A DNA stretch of 54,156 bases from Firmicutes bacterium UBA7510 (GCA_002479485.1 DLNM01000017.1:1-54156); one strand, 5' to 3'; counted from the stretch's first letter, positions 26,654 through 35,593 are shown. Numbers and translations are program-made. The notes: generated from the letters alone by a model not told the origin.

Positions 26654-26655
26654 TA

Positions 26656-28008
26656 ATGCACATAAATGTATTGGTAGCCGAAATTGGTAGCACCACTACA
26701 GTAGTAAATGCATTCAATGGTATAGGCACGCCTTGCCCGAGTTTTATCGGGCAAGGTCAAGCCCCTACATCTGTTTTGGAAGGCGATGTAACCGTGGGAC
26801 TTAATGGCGCAATAGAGGATTTAAAAAACAATATTGCTGCTGATGAGGTAACATGGGATGATATGCTAGCTACAAGTAGTGCTGCTGGTGGATTAAAAAT
26901 GACTGTTCACGGTCTTGTATATGATATGACTGTTCGCGCGGCAAAAGAAGCAGCTCTTGGAGCCGGTGGTATCATAAAAATGGTTACTTCAGGTAGACTT
27001 AGAAGGTTAGACCTTAAAAAAATACAAGAAGTAAATCCAAATATAATCCTTGTTGCTGGTGGAGTAGATTATGGCGAAAGAGAAACTGCTCTATACAACA
27101 TGGAAATGATTTTATCAATGGGGCTTAAAACTCCGATAATTTATGCTGGTAATATTGAAAACCAAGAAGAAATAAAGCTTATGTGTGAAGAAGCAGACGT
27201 ACAGCTTTATATTGTTGAAAATGTGTATCCAAAAATTGATACACTTATTGTTGAGCCTACAAGAAAGGTTATTCAGGATGCCTTCGAAGAGCATATAATA
27301 CATGCACCAGGCATGAGTACTGTTAGAAATTTAGTTCAAGGCCCAATTATTCCTACACCTGGAGCTGTAATGGAGGCTGCTAAACTCTTAAAACAGCATT
27401 TAGGTGATTTAGTTATATTTGACGTTGGAGGAGCTACTACAGATGTTCATTCTGTAACAATAGGCTCTGATGAAATCAATAGAATACTAATTAGTCCTGA
27501 GCCAGAGGCTAAAAGAACAGTTGAGGGTGATTTGGGAGTATTTGTAAATGCAAATCACGTTATTGAAAAAATAGGAATAGAAGAGCTAAAAAAAGAGTTT
27601 CCTGATTTAGATGAAATTCTTTTAAGTTATAATGCAATTCCAAAAAACGACAGAGAAAGAAATTTTGTAGAAAGGCTAACTGAGGAGGCTGTTTTAACAT
27701 CACTTGAGAGACATGCTGGAAAGCTTAGAAACTTATATAGCACTGCTGGTAAAAAAACAGTAGCCGAAGGAAAGGACTTAACTGCTATTAAATATATTAT
27801 AGGGACTGGTGGAGCTTTAACTAGACTGCCAAACAGAGAAAGTATACTAAGAAAAGTATGCAACTACTCAAAAGGATTAGACCTTTATCCTTCTATAAAT
27901 GCTAAAGTATTGATAGATAATGATTATATTTTTGCATCATTAGGGGTGTTATCAAAAAAATATCCTGACGATGCATTGTTGCTAATGAAGAAGAGCTTAG
28001 GAATATAA
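26656..28008 (+). CDS. MutL/GlmL-like ATPase, probable aminomutase reactivator
   Basis: A 450-residue ASKHA-type ATPase of the GlmL/MutL family, which accompanies B12 mutases and is thought to reactivate them or exchange damaged cobalamin. Phosphate-binding motifs are VAEIGSTTTVVNAF at the N-terminus and LVIFDVGGATTDVHS near residue 255; the adenosine-binding KYIIGTGGALTRLP is near 380. It starts 2 bp after oraE. Codons around 26726-26775 are unusually GC-rich and contain a 10-bp inverted repeat. Confidence 0.9.
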   Translation: MHINVLVAEIGSTTTVVNAFNGIGTPCPSFIGQGQAPTSVLEGDVTVGLNGAIEDLKNNIAADEVTWDDMLATSSAAGGLKMTVHGLVYDMTVRAAKEAALGAGGIIKMVTSGRLRRLDLKKIQEVNPNIILVAGGVDYGERETALYNMEMILSMGLKTPIIYAGNIENQEEIKLMCEEADVQLYIVENVYPKIDTLIVEPTRKVIQDAFEEHIIHAPGMSTVRNLVQGPIIPTPGAVMEAAKLLKQHLGDLVIFDVGGATTDVHSVTIGSDEINRILISPEPEAKRTVEGDLGVFVNANHVIEKIGIEELKKEFPDLDEILLSYNAIPKNDRERNFVERLTEEAVLTSLERHAGKLRNLYSTAGKKTVAEGKDLTAIKYIIGTGGALTRLPNRESILRKVCNYSKGLDLYPSINAKVLIDNDYIFASLGVLSKKYPDDALLLMKKSLGI

Positions 28009-28040
28009 TTTGTGTAGTCAAATATTAGGAGGTTTAAATT

Positions 28041-29120
28041 ATGTATCCAAAACTAAGAATTGATTTAAATAAAATAAAACACAATTTAGATAAAATTGCA
28101 GGAATAGTTAACAAAGCTAATTGCTCTATTATGATAGTTACTAAGGTTGTATGTGCAGATAAAGAAATTATTAAAATAGTAGATCAAAATGATAATGTAG
28201 AGTACTATGCTGATTCACGAATTGAGAATTTGGCTAGTATTGATACTAACACTAAAAAGAAAAAGGTACTTTTAAGACTTCCTATGCTAAGTGATGTAGA
28301 CAGAGTAGTAAAATATGCTGACATAAGTCTAAACTCTGAAATTGAAACAATAAAAGCCTTAGATAGAGCAGCTATGTTACAAGATACTAAGCATAAAATA
28401 ATACTCATGATAGACTTAGGAGACCTAAGAGAAGGTATATACTTTACTAATGAACAGGAAATATTTGAAACCGTGCAACAAATTCTAGAGCTTCAAAATA
28501 TAGAACTGTATGGCATTGGTGTTAATCTTACCTGTTATGGAGCTGTTATTCCTCAAAATGAAAATCTATCAATGCTTGCTGATTTTGCCCACAAAATTGA
28601 AGAAAAGTTTGGTATTAAATTACCAGTTGTTTCAGGTGGAAATTCAAGCTCATTACATTTAATTGAGAAAAATCAGCTACCTCAAGGGATAAACAATCTA
28701 AGAATTGGCGAAGCATTTTACTTAGCAAATGAAACAGCTTATACTAACAAAATAGATGATATGTATGATGATGTAATGTTATTAGAGGCAGAGATAATTG
28801 AGCTAAAGGAAAAACCATCAATACCTGTTGGAGAAACTGGCGTTGATGCTTTTGGTCAAAGACCGGTTTATGAAGATAGAGGAATAATAAAAAGAGCAAT
28901 TTTATCTATAGGTAAACAAGATATTGATATAGATAGCTTAACACCAGTAGATAGTAAAATTAATATACTTGGCGGAAGTTCAGACCATATGATATTAGAT
29001 GTTACTAAGTCTGATGTTAACTATAAGCTTGGAGATATTATATCATTTAAACTAGGCTATTCTGCAACTTTAAAGGCATTTACAAGTAAGTATGTTGCAA
29101 GAGAGTATATTAATAATTAG
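28041..29120 (+). CDS. orr: ornithine racemase (alanine-racemase fold)
   Basis: A 359-residue fold-type III PLP racemase converting L-ornithine to the D form used by OraSE. The PLP lysine is Lys35 in MIVTKVVCAD; DLGDLREGI, GIGVNLTCYGAV and VSGGNSSSLHL line the cofactor site. The length and position as last gene of the cluster match Orr. AGGAGGT precedes the ATG. A degenerate hairpin repeat follows and may end the operon. Confidence 0.92.
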   Translation: MYPKLRIDLNKIKHNLDKIAGIVNKANCSIMIVTKVVCADKEIIKIVDQNDNVEYYADSRIENLASIDTNTKKKKVLLRLPMLSDVDRVVKYADISLNSEIETIKALDRAAMLQDTKHKIILMIDLGDLREGIYFTNEQEIFETVQQILELQNIELYGIGVNLTCYGAVIPQNENLSMLADFAHKIEEKFGIKLPVVSGGNSSSLHLIEKNQLPQGINNLRIGEAFYLANETAYTNKIDDMYDDVMLLEAEIIELKEKPSIPVGETGVDAFGQRPVYEDRGIIKRAILSIGKQDIDIDSLTPVDSKINILGGSSDHMILDVTKSDVNYKLGDIISFKLGYSATLKAFTSKYVAREYINN

Positions 29121-29136
29121 TAATTAATAATTAAGA

Positions 29137-29206
29137 TTCTTCGTTGCATTTGGAATGATAGAGTTATCCTTTGTCATCTTGAATGAAATGAAGAATTTTT
29201 TTGTTA
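29137..29206. repeat. degenerate hairpin repeat, probable terminator
   Basis: AAGATTCTTC near 29142 and GAAGAATTTTTTT near 29191 form the ends of an imperfect inverted repeat whose interior (TTTGTCATCTTGAATGA) resembles the GATTCTTC...AGAATGAC palindromic repeats scattered in many clostridial genomes. The T run after the right arm makes it a usable terminator for the ornithine operon. Confidence 0.55.
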
Positions 29207-29279
29207 AGTTTTAATAAGTACTATAACTTTTTTTTATACAATGTTATTAAAAACAAAAATTGTTTTATTTCATTTATTT

Positions 29280-29305
29280 CCATATATATGGTATACTGCG
29301 TCGGG
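29280..29305 (+). promoter_or_regulatory. extended -10 promoter before pstS
   Basis: TGGTATACT at 29289-29297 is an extended -10 element, with only a loose -35. It would start transcription about 45 bp before pstS. I could not recognise a Pho box with confidence. Confidence 0.45.
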
Positions 29306-29348
29306 TGGTACAAAGTACATAAATATTATCATAAATATGAGGTGAAAA

Positions 29349-30260
29349 ATGAAAAAACTATCTTTATTATTGTGTATATTATTAGTAATTTCTACTGTTT
29401 TAGTTGGATGTAATCAAGACACCGCTAAATCAGATTCAAATGATAATCAGACAGAATCTTTTAAATCACAAATTTTATTTAACGGATCATCAACTTTAGC
29501 TCCTGTTATTGCTCAAATATCAACAAATTTTATTGAAGAATTCGTTACTTGGAATAAAGTAGACGCTTCTTTCCCTGAAAAAAATGTTGCTATTTATGTT
29601 TCAGCAGGTGGTTCGGGACAAGGTGTTAAATCTGTTATAGATAATTCAAGTGATTTTGGTATGGTTGCAAGAAGTGTTAAAGATACTGAAAAAGAACAAT
29701 TAGCTAATCTTCAAGAGTATAAAGTAGGTATTGATGCATTAACAATAGCAGTAAATCCTAACAATGCGATTTTAAAAATCAAAGATAATTTAACAACTGA
29801 AGAAATAGTAAAAATATTCTCAGGTGAATATAAAAATTGGAGTGATTTAGATCCATCATTACCTGAAAAAGAAATAGTAGTTGTGACAAGAGATATTGGT
29901 GGTGGTGCACACGAAGTATTCCAATCAAAAGTTATGGGTGATGCTACTGTGAAAACAGATGCTATACAAGCTCCATCTATGGGCGCATTGGTTACAAAAG
30001 TAATAGAAAATGAAAATGCTATAGGATATGCATCATTCGGTATTGTAAATCAAAATGATGGAAAAATAGTAACACTTAAAGTTGAGGGAGTTGAAGCTTC
30101 TAGAGAAAATATAGTAGATGGTTCGTATAAAATTCAGCGTCCGTTAATAGCTATAACAAACCATAAACTTTCTGCTTCTGAACAAGCATTTATAGATTAT
30201 ATGATGGGTGAAGAGGGATTATCAGTAGTTGAAGCTATGGGATTTGTTCCTGCAAAATAA
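29349..30260 (+). CDS. pstS: phosphate ABC transporter substrate-binding lipoprotein
   Basis: A 303-residue lipoprotein with lipobox LVGC and Cys21. Phosphate-binding segments are FNGSSTLAPVI, SAGGSGQGVKSVID, SDFGMVARSV and RDIGGGAHEVF. It captures inorganic phosphate outside the membrane for PstCA. GAGGTGA precedes the ATG. A hairpin with a short T tract lies between it and pstC and probably sets a higher PstS level. Confidence 0.93.
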   Translation: MKKLSLLLCILLVISTVLVGCNQDTAKSDSNDNQTESFKSQILFNGSSTLAPVIAQISTNFIEEFVTWNKVDASFPEKNVAIYVSAGGSGQGVKSVIDNSSDFGMVARSVKDTEKEQLANLQEYKVGIDALTIAVNPNNAILKIKDNLTTEEIVKIFSGEYKNWSDLDPSLPEKEIVVVTRDIGGGAHEVFQSKVMGDATVKTDAIQAPSMGALVTKVIENENAIGYASFGIVNQNDGKIVTLKVEGVEASRENIVDGSYKIQRPLIAITNHKLSASEQAFIDYMMGEEGLSVVEAMGFVPAK

Positions 30261-30284
30261 ATAAAAAATAATTAAATAAATTGA

Positions 30285-30315
30285 GCTGCTATGAATTATT
30301 TTATAGCAGCCTTTT
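30285..30315 (+). terminator. partial terminator between pstS and pstC
   Basis: GCTGCTAT (30285-30292) pairs with ATAGCAGC (30303-30310) across a 10-nt loop, followed by CTTTT. The tract is weak, as expected for read-through into pstC. Confidence 0.65.
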
Positions 30316-30340
30316 AAATGTTTAAAGCTTAGAGGTTATT

Positions 30341-31222
30341 ATGCTAAAATTTAAAGATAATATATTTAAAATTATAATTGTCACAGGAACTGCAATATCA
30401 AGTTTAGTAGTTCTATTGGTGTTCTTCTATATTTTGAAAGAAAGTATGCCACTACTTTCTACATATAAAATTGGAGATTTATTACTCGGCAAAACATGGG
30501 CTCCAATTAGTGTAAAGGAAACATACTCCTTTTTACCTATGATACTTGCAACCTTATATATTTCTTTTTTAGCAGTTTTATTTGCTGTGCCGTTTGGAGT
30601 TGGTTGTGCATTTTTTCTGTGCTTTTGTGTGAAAAAAGAAGTATCTAAGGTTATATTATCTTTTATAGATATGTTAGCGGGTATACCTTCTGTTATATTT
30701 GGATTTTTAGGTTTAATTTTATTAGTAAAATTTATGGAACAAAGGTTTAATATGGTAACTGGTGAAAGCGTATTTGCAGGTGCTATTTTGCTTTCTATTA
30801 TGCTTTTGCCATATATTGTGACAGGATGTTCGGAGACTCTATATAAGGGTAAAGAAAAATATATGACATATTCACTATCTTTAGGGGTTTCAAAGTGGTA
30901 TACATTAAGAAAAATAATCTTACCATTTTGTACAAATAGCATTTTTGTTAACATGCTTTTAGCATTTAGTAGAGCTATGGGTGAAACTATGGCTGTTATG
31001 ATGGTGATAGGTAATGCACCGATTATACCTAAGTTATTTGGTAAAGCTCAGACATTGCCTTCTTTAATAGCGCTTGAAATGGGAACTGCAACGTATAATA
31101 GTATGCATTATAGCGCTTTATATACTGCCGGATTGATTTTAGTAGTTTTATTACTATTAATTCAGTTTTTTGCTCACTTTATTAAAAAAATAGGTAAAGG
31201 AGAAAATAGTGATGAAAATTAA
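30341..31222 (+). CDS. pstC: phosphate ABC transporter permease PstC
   Basis: A 293-residue membrane protein with six main spans. Family motifs are MLAGIPSVIFGFLGL, YIVTGCSETL, LSLGVSKWYTLRKIILP (the EAA-type loop contacting PstB) and RAMGETMAVMMVIGN. AGAGGTT precedes the ATG. The last bases overlap the start of pstA. Confidence 0.93.
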   Translation: MLKFKDNIFKIIIVTGTAISSLVVLLVFFYILKESMPLLSTYKIGDLLLGKTWAPISVKETYSFLPMILATLYISFLAVLFAVPFGVGCAFFLCFCVKKEVSKVILSFIDMLAGIPSVIFGFLGLILLVKFMEQRFNMVTGESVFAGAILLSIMLLPYIVTGCSETLYKGKEKYMTYSLSLGVSKWYTLRKIILPFCTNSIFVNMLLAFSRAMGETMAVMMVIGNAPIIPKLFGKAQTLPSLIALEMGTATYNSMHYSALYTAGLILVVLLLLIQFFAHFIKKIGKGENSDEN

Positions 31223-32051
31223 AGATAATTTATTTAAATATTGGGTTGTTTTATCTGGCATAACTATTATTTTTCTTACGTTTGGAATATTTATTTTTTT
31301 ACTGGTCAAAGGAATTAATGTTATTTCATTTGAATTTATAATGGATAGTCCTAAAGGGATACCACTAGGAACAGAAGGTGGAATATTTCCTGCAATAGTC
31401 GGTTCCTTACTATCAGGAGCATTATCTGGATTGATGGGTGGTATATTAGGTCTATGTACAGCTATATATTTAGTATTTTATTGTTATAATAAAAGGCTTA
31501 AAAAAACTATTATTATGTTTTTACAATGCCTTGCTGGAATTCCATCTATTGTAATTGGAATGTTTGGATATACATTTATGGTTGTGGGACTAGACCTAAA
31601 GAGAAGTTTAATAAGTGCATCGTTAACACTAACAATTATGATAGTTCCTTTTATTTCAATAAAGTTAAAAAAGGCATTGGAAGAAACCTCAAAAAATCAG
31701 TTTATAAGTTCATTAAGCTTAGGAGTTTCTAAAAGCTACAGTATTATACATTTAGTTATTCCAAATGCTTTAGGAAGTATAATGACTTCGTTAGGACTTT
31801 CAATTGTATTTGCAATGGGAGCAACTGCTCCAATTATGCTTACAGGAGCAGTAATTATTGCTTCATCACCGACAAGTCTTACAGACCCTATTATGGCGTT
31901 GCCATATCATTTGTATGTGTTAGTAAATGAAGGTTTATCATTAGAAAATGCTTATGGAACCGCATTTGTCCTTATTATTTTATTATTAATTATTAATCTT
32001 GTATGTCATTTAGTCGGATATTTAAGGGAGCGTGCGATATGCAACAAATAA
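31212..32051 (+). CDS. pstA: phosphate ABC transporter permease PstA
   Basis: A 279-residue partner permease with about six spans; QCLAGIPSIVIGMFGYTF, SLSLGVSKSYSIIHLVIPNALG and FAMGATAPIMLTGAV mark the family. The start may be ATG 31212 or the GTG at 31209 directly before it; both follow AAAGGAG. It overlaps pstC by 11 bp and pstB by 13 bp, so the three cistrons are tightly coupled. Confidence 0.92.
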   Translation: MKIKDNLFKYWVVLSGITIIFLTFGIFIFLLVKGINVISFEFIMDSPKGIPLGTEGGIFPAIVGSLLSGALSGLMGGILGLCTAIYLVFYCYNKRLKKTIIMFLQCLAGIPSIVIGMFGYTFMVVGLDLKRSLISASLTLTIMIVPFISIKLKKALEETSKNQFISSLSLGVSKSYSIIHLVIPNALGSIMTSLGLSIVFAMGATAPIMLTGAVIIASSPTSLTDPIMALPYHLYVLVNEGLSLENAYGTAFVLIILLLIINLVCHLVGYLRERAICNK

Positions 32052-32788
32052 TTTTAGAAACTAAAAATTTAAATGTAAGGTATGGAAAGAATCAAATACT
32101 TAATAATATAAATGTGTCATTTCAAAAAAACCAAATAACTGCAATAATAGGTTCGTCAGGTTGTGGAAAATCAACTTTGTTAAAATCTTTAAATAGAACT
32201 ATAGAAGAAGATGGCGGAAAAATTGACGGGGAAATAATATTTGAAGGCAGTAGTATATTTGGCATACCACAGCAACTGCTTAGAAGCAATATAGGTATGG
32301 TTTTTCAATCACCAGTAGTGTTTCCTACTTCAATATATAAAAATATGACTTTCGCACCTATATATTATGGTATAAAAAATAAAGAAGAACTAGATAAAAT
32401 AGTTAAGGAAAATTTAGAAAAAGCAGGATTATATGATGAGGTTAAAGAAAATATGTCCATGCTTGCTACAAAGCTTTCTGGTGGTCAAAAGCAAAGATTA
32501 GTTATTGCTAGAAGTTTAACCGTTAATCCTAAAATCATATTATTGGATGAGCCTTGTTCTTCATTAGACATGAAAAATACAAATAATATTGAAAAAATGC
32601 TAATTAATCTAAAGTGTGAATATACTATTATAATAGTTACACATAATCTTGCACAAGCAAAGAGAATTGCTGATAAGGTAATATTTGTGGATTGTGGAAA
32701 CATTGTAGAGGTTGGAACAACTGATGAAATATTTTCAAACCCTAAAGACAAACGCACAAAAGAATATATAACTTATATGGGGAATTGA
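32039..32788 (+). CDS. pstB: phosphate ABC transporter ATPase PstB
   Basis: A 249-residue ATPase: Walker A GSSGCGKST, Q-loop MVFQSPVVFP, signature LSGGQKQR, Walker B IILLDEPCSSLD and switch His in VTHNLAQAKRIADK. ATG 32039 is used because GGGAG precedes it; an in-frame start at 32003 would lie inside pstA. The usual phoU gene does not follow. Confidence 0.93.
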   Translation: MQQIILETKNLNVRYGKNQILNNINVSFQKNQITAIIGSSGCGKSTLLKSLNRTIEEDGGKIDGEIIFEGSSIFGIPQQLLRSNIGMVFQSPVVFPTSIYKNMTFAPIYYGIKNKEELDKIVKENLEKAGLYDEVKENMSMLATKLSGGQKQRLVIARSLTVNPKIILLDEPCSSLDMKNTNNIEKMLINLKCEYTIIIVTHNLAQAKRIADKVIFVDCGNIVEVGTTDEIFSNPKDKRTKEYITYMGN

Positions 32789-32842
32789 AATTAAAGTATG
32801 GAAGAAGATTGAAAGAAATGATAAATAATTGCAAGAAAGGTC

Positions 32843-33325
32843 ATGGGAATAAAAATGTTAAGAATTCAAATACCAGGTAAGGAAGTTTTACTAATAGAGA
32901 ATTTTATTTTTGATTATAACGGAACAATTGCAACTGATGGTAAAATACCTGAAAATATAAAAGAAAGACTAGAACAATTATCACAACACGTAAATATATA
33001 TGTTGCTACAGCAGATACCTATGGTAATGCAAAATCAGAATGTGATAAGTATGGGTTAAATGTTAAGATACTTACAAATAGTGAAACAAGAAAGGCAAAA
33101 TGTGAATTTGTTAAAGAGTTAAATCCTCAAAACACAGTTTGTTTAGGAAATGGCTTTAATGATATAGAAATGCTAAGTTGCGCTATACTTTCAATAGGTG
33201 TATTTGGGGATGAAGGAATTTATGCAGGTATATTAAATAAATGTGATATAGTAGTAAATAGTATTGAAAATGGGTTAGATTTATTCCTAAAGCCAAATAG
33301 ATTAGTAGCTTTACTCAGAGACTGA
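32843..33325 (+). CDS. HAD-superfamily phosphatase (soluble P-type-ATPase-like)
   Basis: A 160-residue minimal HAD domain without a cap. Motif I is FDYNGTIA (nucleophile Asp; Asn in place of the second Asp is normal in this subgroup). Motif II is VATADTYG and motifs III/IV are KAKCEFVKEL and LGNGFNDIEML. Substrate is unknown. A second ATG at 32855 also has a GGGA ahead, so the start is uncertain by four residues. Its 3' end overlaps the convergent transporter gene by 15 bp. Confidence 0.85.
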   Translation: MGIKMLRIQIPGKEVLLIENFIFDYNGTIATDGKIPENIKERLEQLSQHVNIYVATADTYGNAKSECDKYGLNVKILTNSETRKAKCEFVKELNPQNTVCLGNGFNDIEMLSCAILSIGVFGDEGIYAGILNKCDIVVNSIENGLDLFLKPNRLVALLRD

Positions 33326-34195
33326 TGTATTTGGCTTCTTTAAAAATTTGAAGTTCACTTCGCTTACAAATAAAGCGATAATAATTAATATACCGCCAAA
33401 TATTCCATTGATGCCTAAGGTTTCGCTTAATAATATACTTGACATCAAAACTCCAAATAACGGCTCAAGGGTAAATATAATTGAAATTTGTGTTGAGCTT
33501 AAAAACTTCTGACATTTTGTTTGCATGTAAAAGGCAAAGCAAGTACAAAAAAATGCTATAAATAATAAAGATAACACACTTTTTGTAGTTACCATCATTG
33601 GAAATGGTTCAAAAATTACAGCAGCAATTAAACCATATATCGATACAAAAAACATTTCTAGCACTGTTAACAAATCGGTATCACAATCCTTTACAAAAAC
33701 TTCTGTTAAAATTATTTGTACTGCAAAGGATAAACTACTACCTAAACACAATAAGTCACCTATATTAAATTTCGTTCCACCTGAAAATGAAACAAGATAC
33801 AATCCTACAAAGCATATAACTATACATACAATAGATTTAGCCTTAATTTTTTCTTTAAGGAAAATCCTTGATAAAAATGGGACTATTAAAATAGCTAGAC
33901 AGCAGAAAAAGGATGCATTAGTTGATGTAGTATACTGCATACCAAAAACGGTACACAAAAACACAAAAAACAATGCTATAGATAAAATAAAACTGCTTTT
34001 CAACACTTTTTTATCTATATTTTTTAATTTTTTGAAAAAAATAAGACCTAAAAAGATTGAAGCAATTAAAAATCTAAATCCTATCTGATATAAAGGTGTT
34101 ATGCTTTCACTAGCAAATTTTATTAAAGGAAAGCCTGCTCCCCAAAACATTACAACAAAAACTAATCCAATTATTCCAAGCTTATTTTTATCCAT
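33311..34195 (-). CDS. EamA/DMT-family transporter
   Basis: A 294-residue protein with ten hydrophobic segments arranged as two EamA repeats; the first begins VFVVMFWGAGFPLIKFA and carries FRFLIASIFLGL, the second includes GDLLCLGSSLSFAVQIILTE and FTLEPLFGVLMS. Members export metabolites or amino acids; the substrate is not predictable. It is convergent and overlapping with the HAD gene. Confidence 0.9.
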   Translation of the reverse strand: MDKNKLGIIGLVFVVMFWGAGFPLIKFASESITPLYQIGFRFLIASIFLGLIFFKKLKNIDKKVLKSSFILSIALFFVFLCTVFGMQYTTSTNASFFCCLAILIVPFLSRIFLKEKIKAKSIVCIVICFVGLYLVSFSGGTKFNIGDLLCLGSSLSFAVQIILTEVFVKDCDTDLLTVLEMFFVSIYGLIAAVIFEPFPMMVTTKSVLSLLFIAFFCTCFAFYMQTKCQKFLSSTQISIIFTLEPLFGVLMSSILLSETLGINGIFGGILIIIALFVSEVNFKFLKKPNTSVSE

Positions 34196-34351
34196 ATTTC
34201 TTCCTCTTTTTCTAATGTTAGACTAATTTTACTATAAATAAATAATTTTTGCAATGCAAATAAGAATTTTGCAAAACTAAATTCCTGTTTATTTTTTGGT
34301 AATAGTTTGATATACTATAATTATTAAATAATTCGTTTTAAGGAGAATGAT

Positions 34352-35095
34352 ATGGAAAACAAAGTATTAGCAGTAGTAAATAATAGAGAAATTAAGCAAT
34401 CTGATGTAGAGCTTTTATATGCAAATTTAGGACCTAATGCAGCTCAATACAAGGGTGAAGAAGGATATAAACAATTAGTAGAGCAGCTTATATTAGAAGA
34501 AATGTTGTATTCAGAAGCTAAAGAAAATAAAATGGATGAAGCGAAAGAATATCAAGTTGCGCTTGAGCAATTAAAAAGATCATTATTAGCTCAATATTTA
34601 GTTAGTAATCTTATGTCAAGTATAGATGTTAGTGAAAAAGAAGTAGAAGAGTATTACAATTCAAACAAAAACGCATTTATAAGCGGTGAAACTGTAACAG
34701 CAAGTCACATTTTAGTTGAAACTTTAGAAAAAGCTAATGATATATTAAAAGAAATAAATGATGGCTTAAGCTTTGCTGATGCTGCTCAAAAGTATTCTAG
34801 CTGTCCTTCTAAAAACAGCGGAGGTAATCTAGGTAAATTTGGTAAAGGGCAAATGGTTCCTGAGTTTGAAGATGCAGTATTTGCAATGAAAGTTGGGGAT
34901 ATAAGTTCTCCTGTTAAAACTCAATTTGGACATCACTTAATCCAATTAAATGAAAAAAATGAAAGCAAGGAATTGACATTAGAAGAAGTTAAAAATGATA
35001 TAACAAATAAAATCAAATATAATAAGCAAAGTTCTGCATATGCGCAAAAACAAAATGAATTAAAAGAAAAATATGCAGTTGAATATAAATTTTAA
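34352..35095 (+). CDS. parvulin-type peptidyl-prolyl isomerase (cytoplasmic PrsA-like)
   Basis: A 247-residue SurA/PrsA-type foldase: an N-terminal helical chaperone domain (residues 1-105) and a rotamase domain at about 115-210 (VTASHILVET, FADAAQKYSSCPSKNSGGNL, GQMVPEFEDAVFAMKVGDIS, QFGHHLIQL). Unlike PrsA it has no signal peptide or lipobox, so it should remain in the cytoplasm. AAGGAGAA precedes the ATG, and a TATACT/TATAAT promoter region lies 30-40 bp upstream. Confidence 0.9.
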   Translation: MENKVLAVVNNREIKQSDVELLYANLGPNAAQYKGEEGYKQLVEQLILEEMLYSEAKENKMDEAKEYQVALEQLKRSLLAQYLVSNLMSSIDVSEKEVEEYYNSNKNAFISGETVTASHILVETLEKANDILKEINDGLSFADAAQKYSSCPSKNSGGNLGKFGKGQMVPEFEDAVFAMKVGDISSPVKTQFGHHLIQLNEKNESKELTLEEVKNDITNKIKYNKQSSAYAQKQNELKEKYAVEYKF

Positions 35096-35164
35096 CAATA
35101 TTTAAAAAAATATTATTAACAATATTGAAACAATATCTAAAAAATATTATTAAAATAAAAAGTA

Positions 35165-35193
35165 TTGACATATATACTTAATTAGTGTAAAAT
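35165..35193 (+). promoter_or_regulatory. promoter of the trpB T-box transcript
   Basis: TTGACA at 35165-35170, a 17-bp spacer and TAAAAT at 35188-35193 place the transcription start near 35200, just ahead of T-box stem I. Confidence 0.8.
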
Positions 35194-35199
35194 TCATTT

Positions 35200-35550
35200 T
35201 AACATCAATGATCAGAAAGAGTAGATATATTATTGAGGTTAAAGAGAGTTCGGGGTGGTGAAATCCGAATACCAAGATTTGTATTGAATGGGTCTGTGAG
35301 ATGGCATGTGAATTAATAGTAGCATAGCCCGGTAATCTACCGTTATACGGATAGGGTATTTTAGTACCTGAAAAGAGATAATTGTATTATAGGTGGCAAA
35401 GAAGTTTGAACTTTTTCTTGAAGTTTCCGCACTTCTCCTTTAAGGAGAGGTGCTTTGTTTTTTTGAAAGCTATTTATAATACAGTTAAGTTAGGTGGCAC
35501 CACGAGTCATTTCGTCCTAAACATATAGACGAAGTGGCTTTTTTTATTTA
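35200..35550 (+). promoter_or_regulatory. T-box riboswitch, tryptophan specifier
   Basis: Stem I begins near AGAAAGAGTAGA; its tip has GGTGGTGAAA between pairing TTCGG and CCGAA. The specifier context GAA-TGG-GTCT at about 35299-35308 reads Trp. A stem II/IIAB-like block follows (CCCGGTAATCTACCG, then CGGATAGGG). The T-box AGGTGGCACCACG begins at 35492 and the terminator pairs AGTCATTTCGTC with GACGAAGTGGCT before seven T. Uncharged tRNA-Trp should stabilise the antiterminator and turn on trpB. Confidence 0.92.
35429..35464 (+). terminator. extra intrinsic-terminator-like hairpin inside the T-box leader
   Basis: GCACTTCTCCTT (35429-35440) pairs over 12 positions (one G-T) with AAGGAGAGGTGC (35442-35453) and is followed by TTTGTTTTTTT. 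It occupies the stem III position, 28 bp before the T-box, but has the form of a complete terminator. Confidence 0.7.
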
Positions 35551-35593
35551 ATAATATTATTATTGCTTATAAATAAACAAGGAGGAATGAAGA

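Noticed and set aside
30427..30954. 175-codon minus-strand ORF inside pstC
   Set aside because: pstC has full family motifs and coupling to pstA; the antisense frame has no motif or ribosome site.
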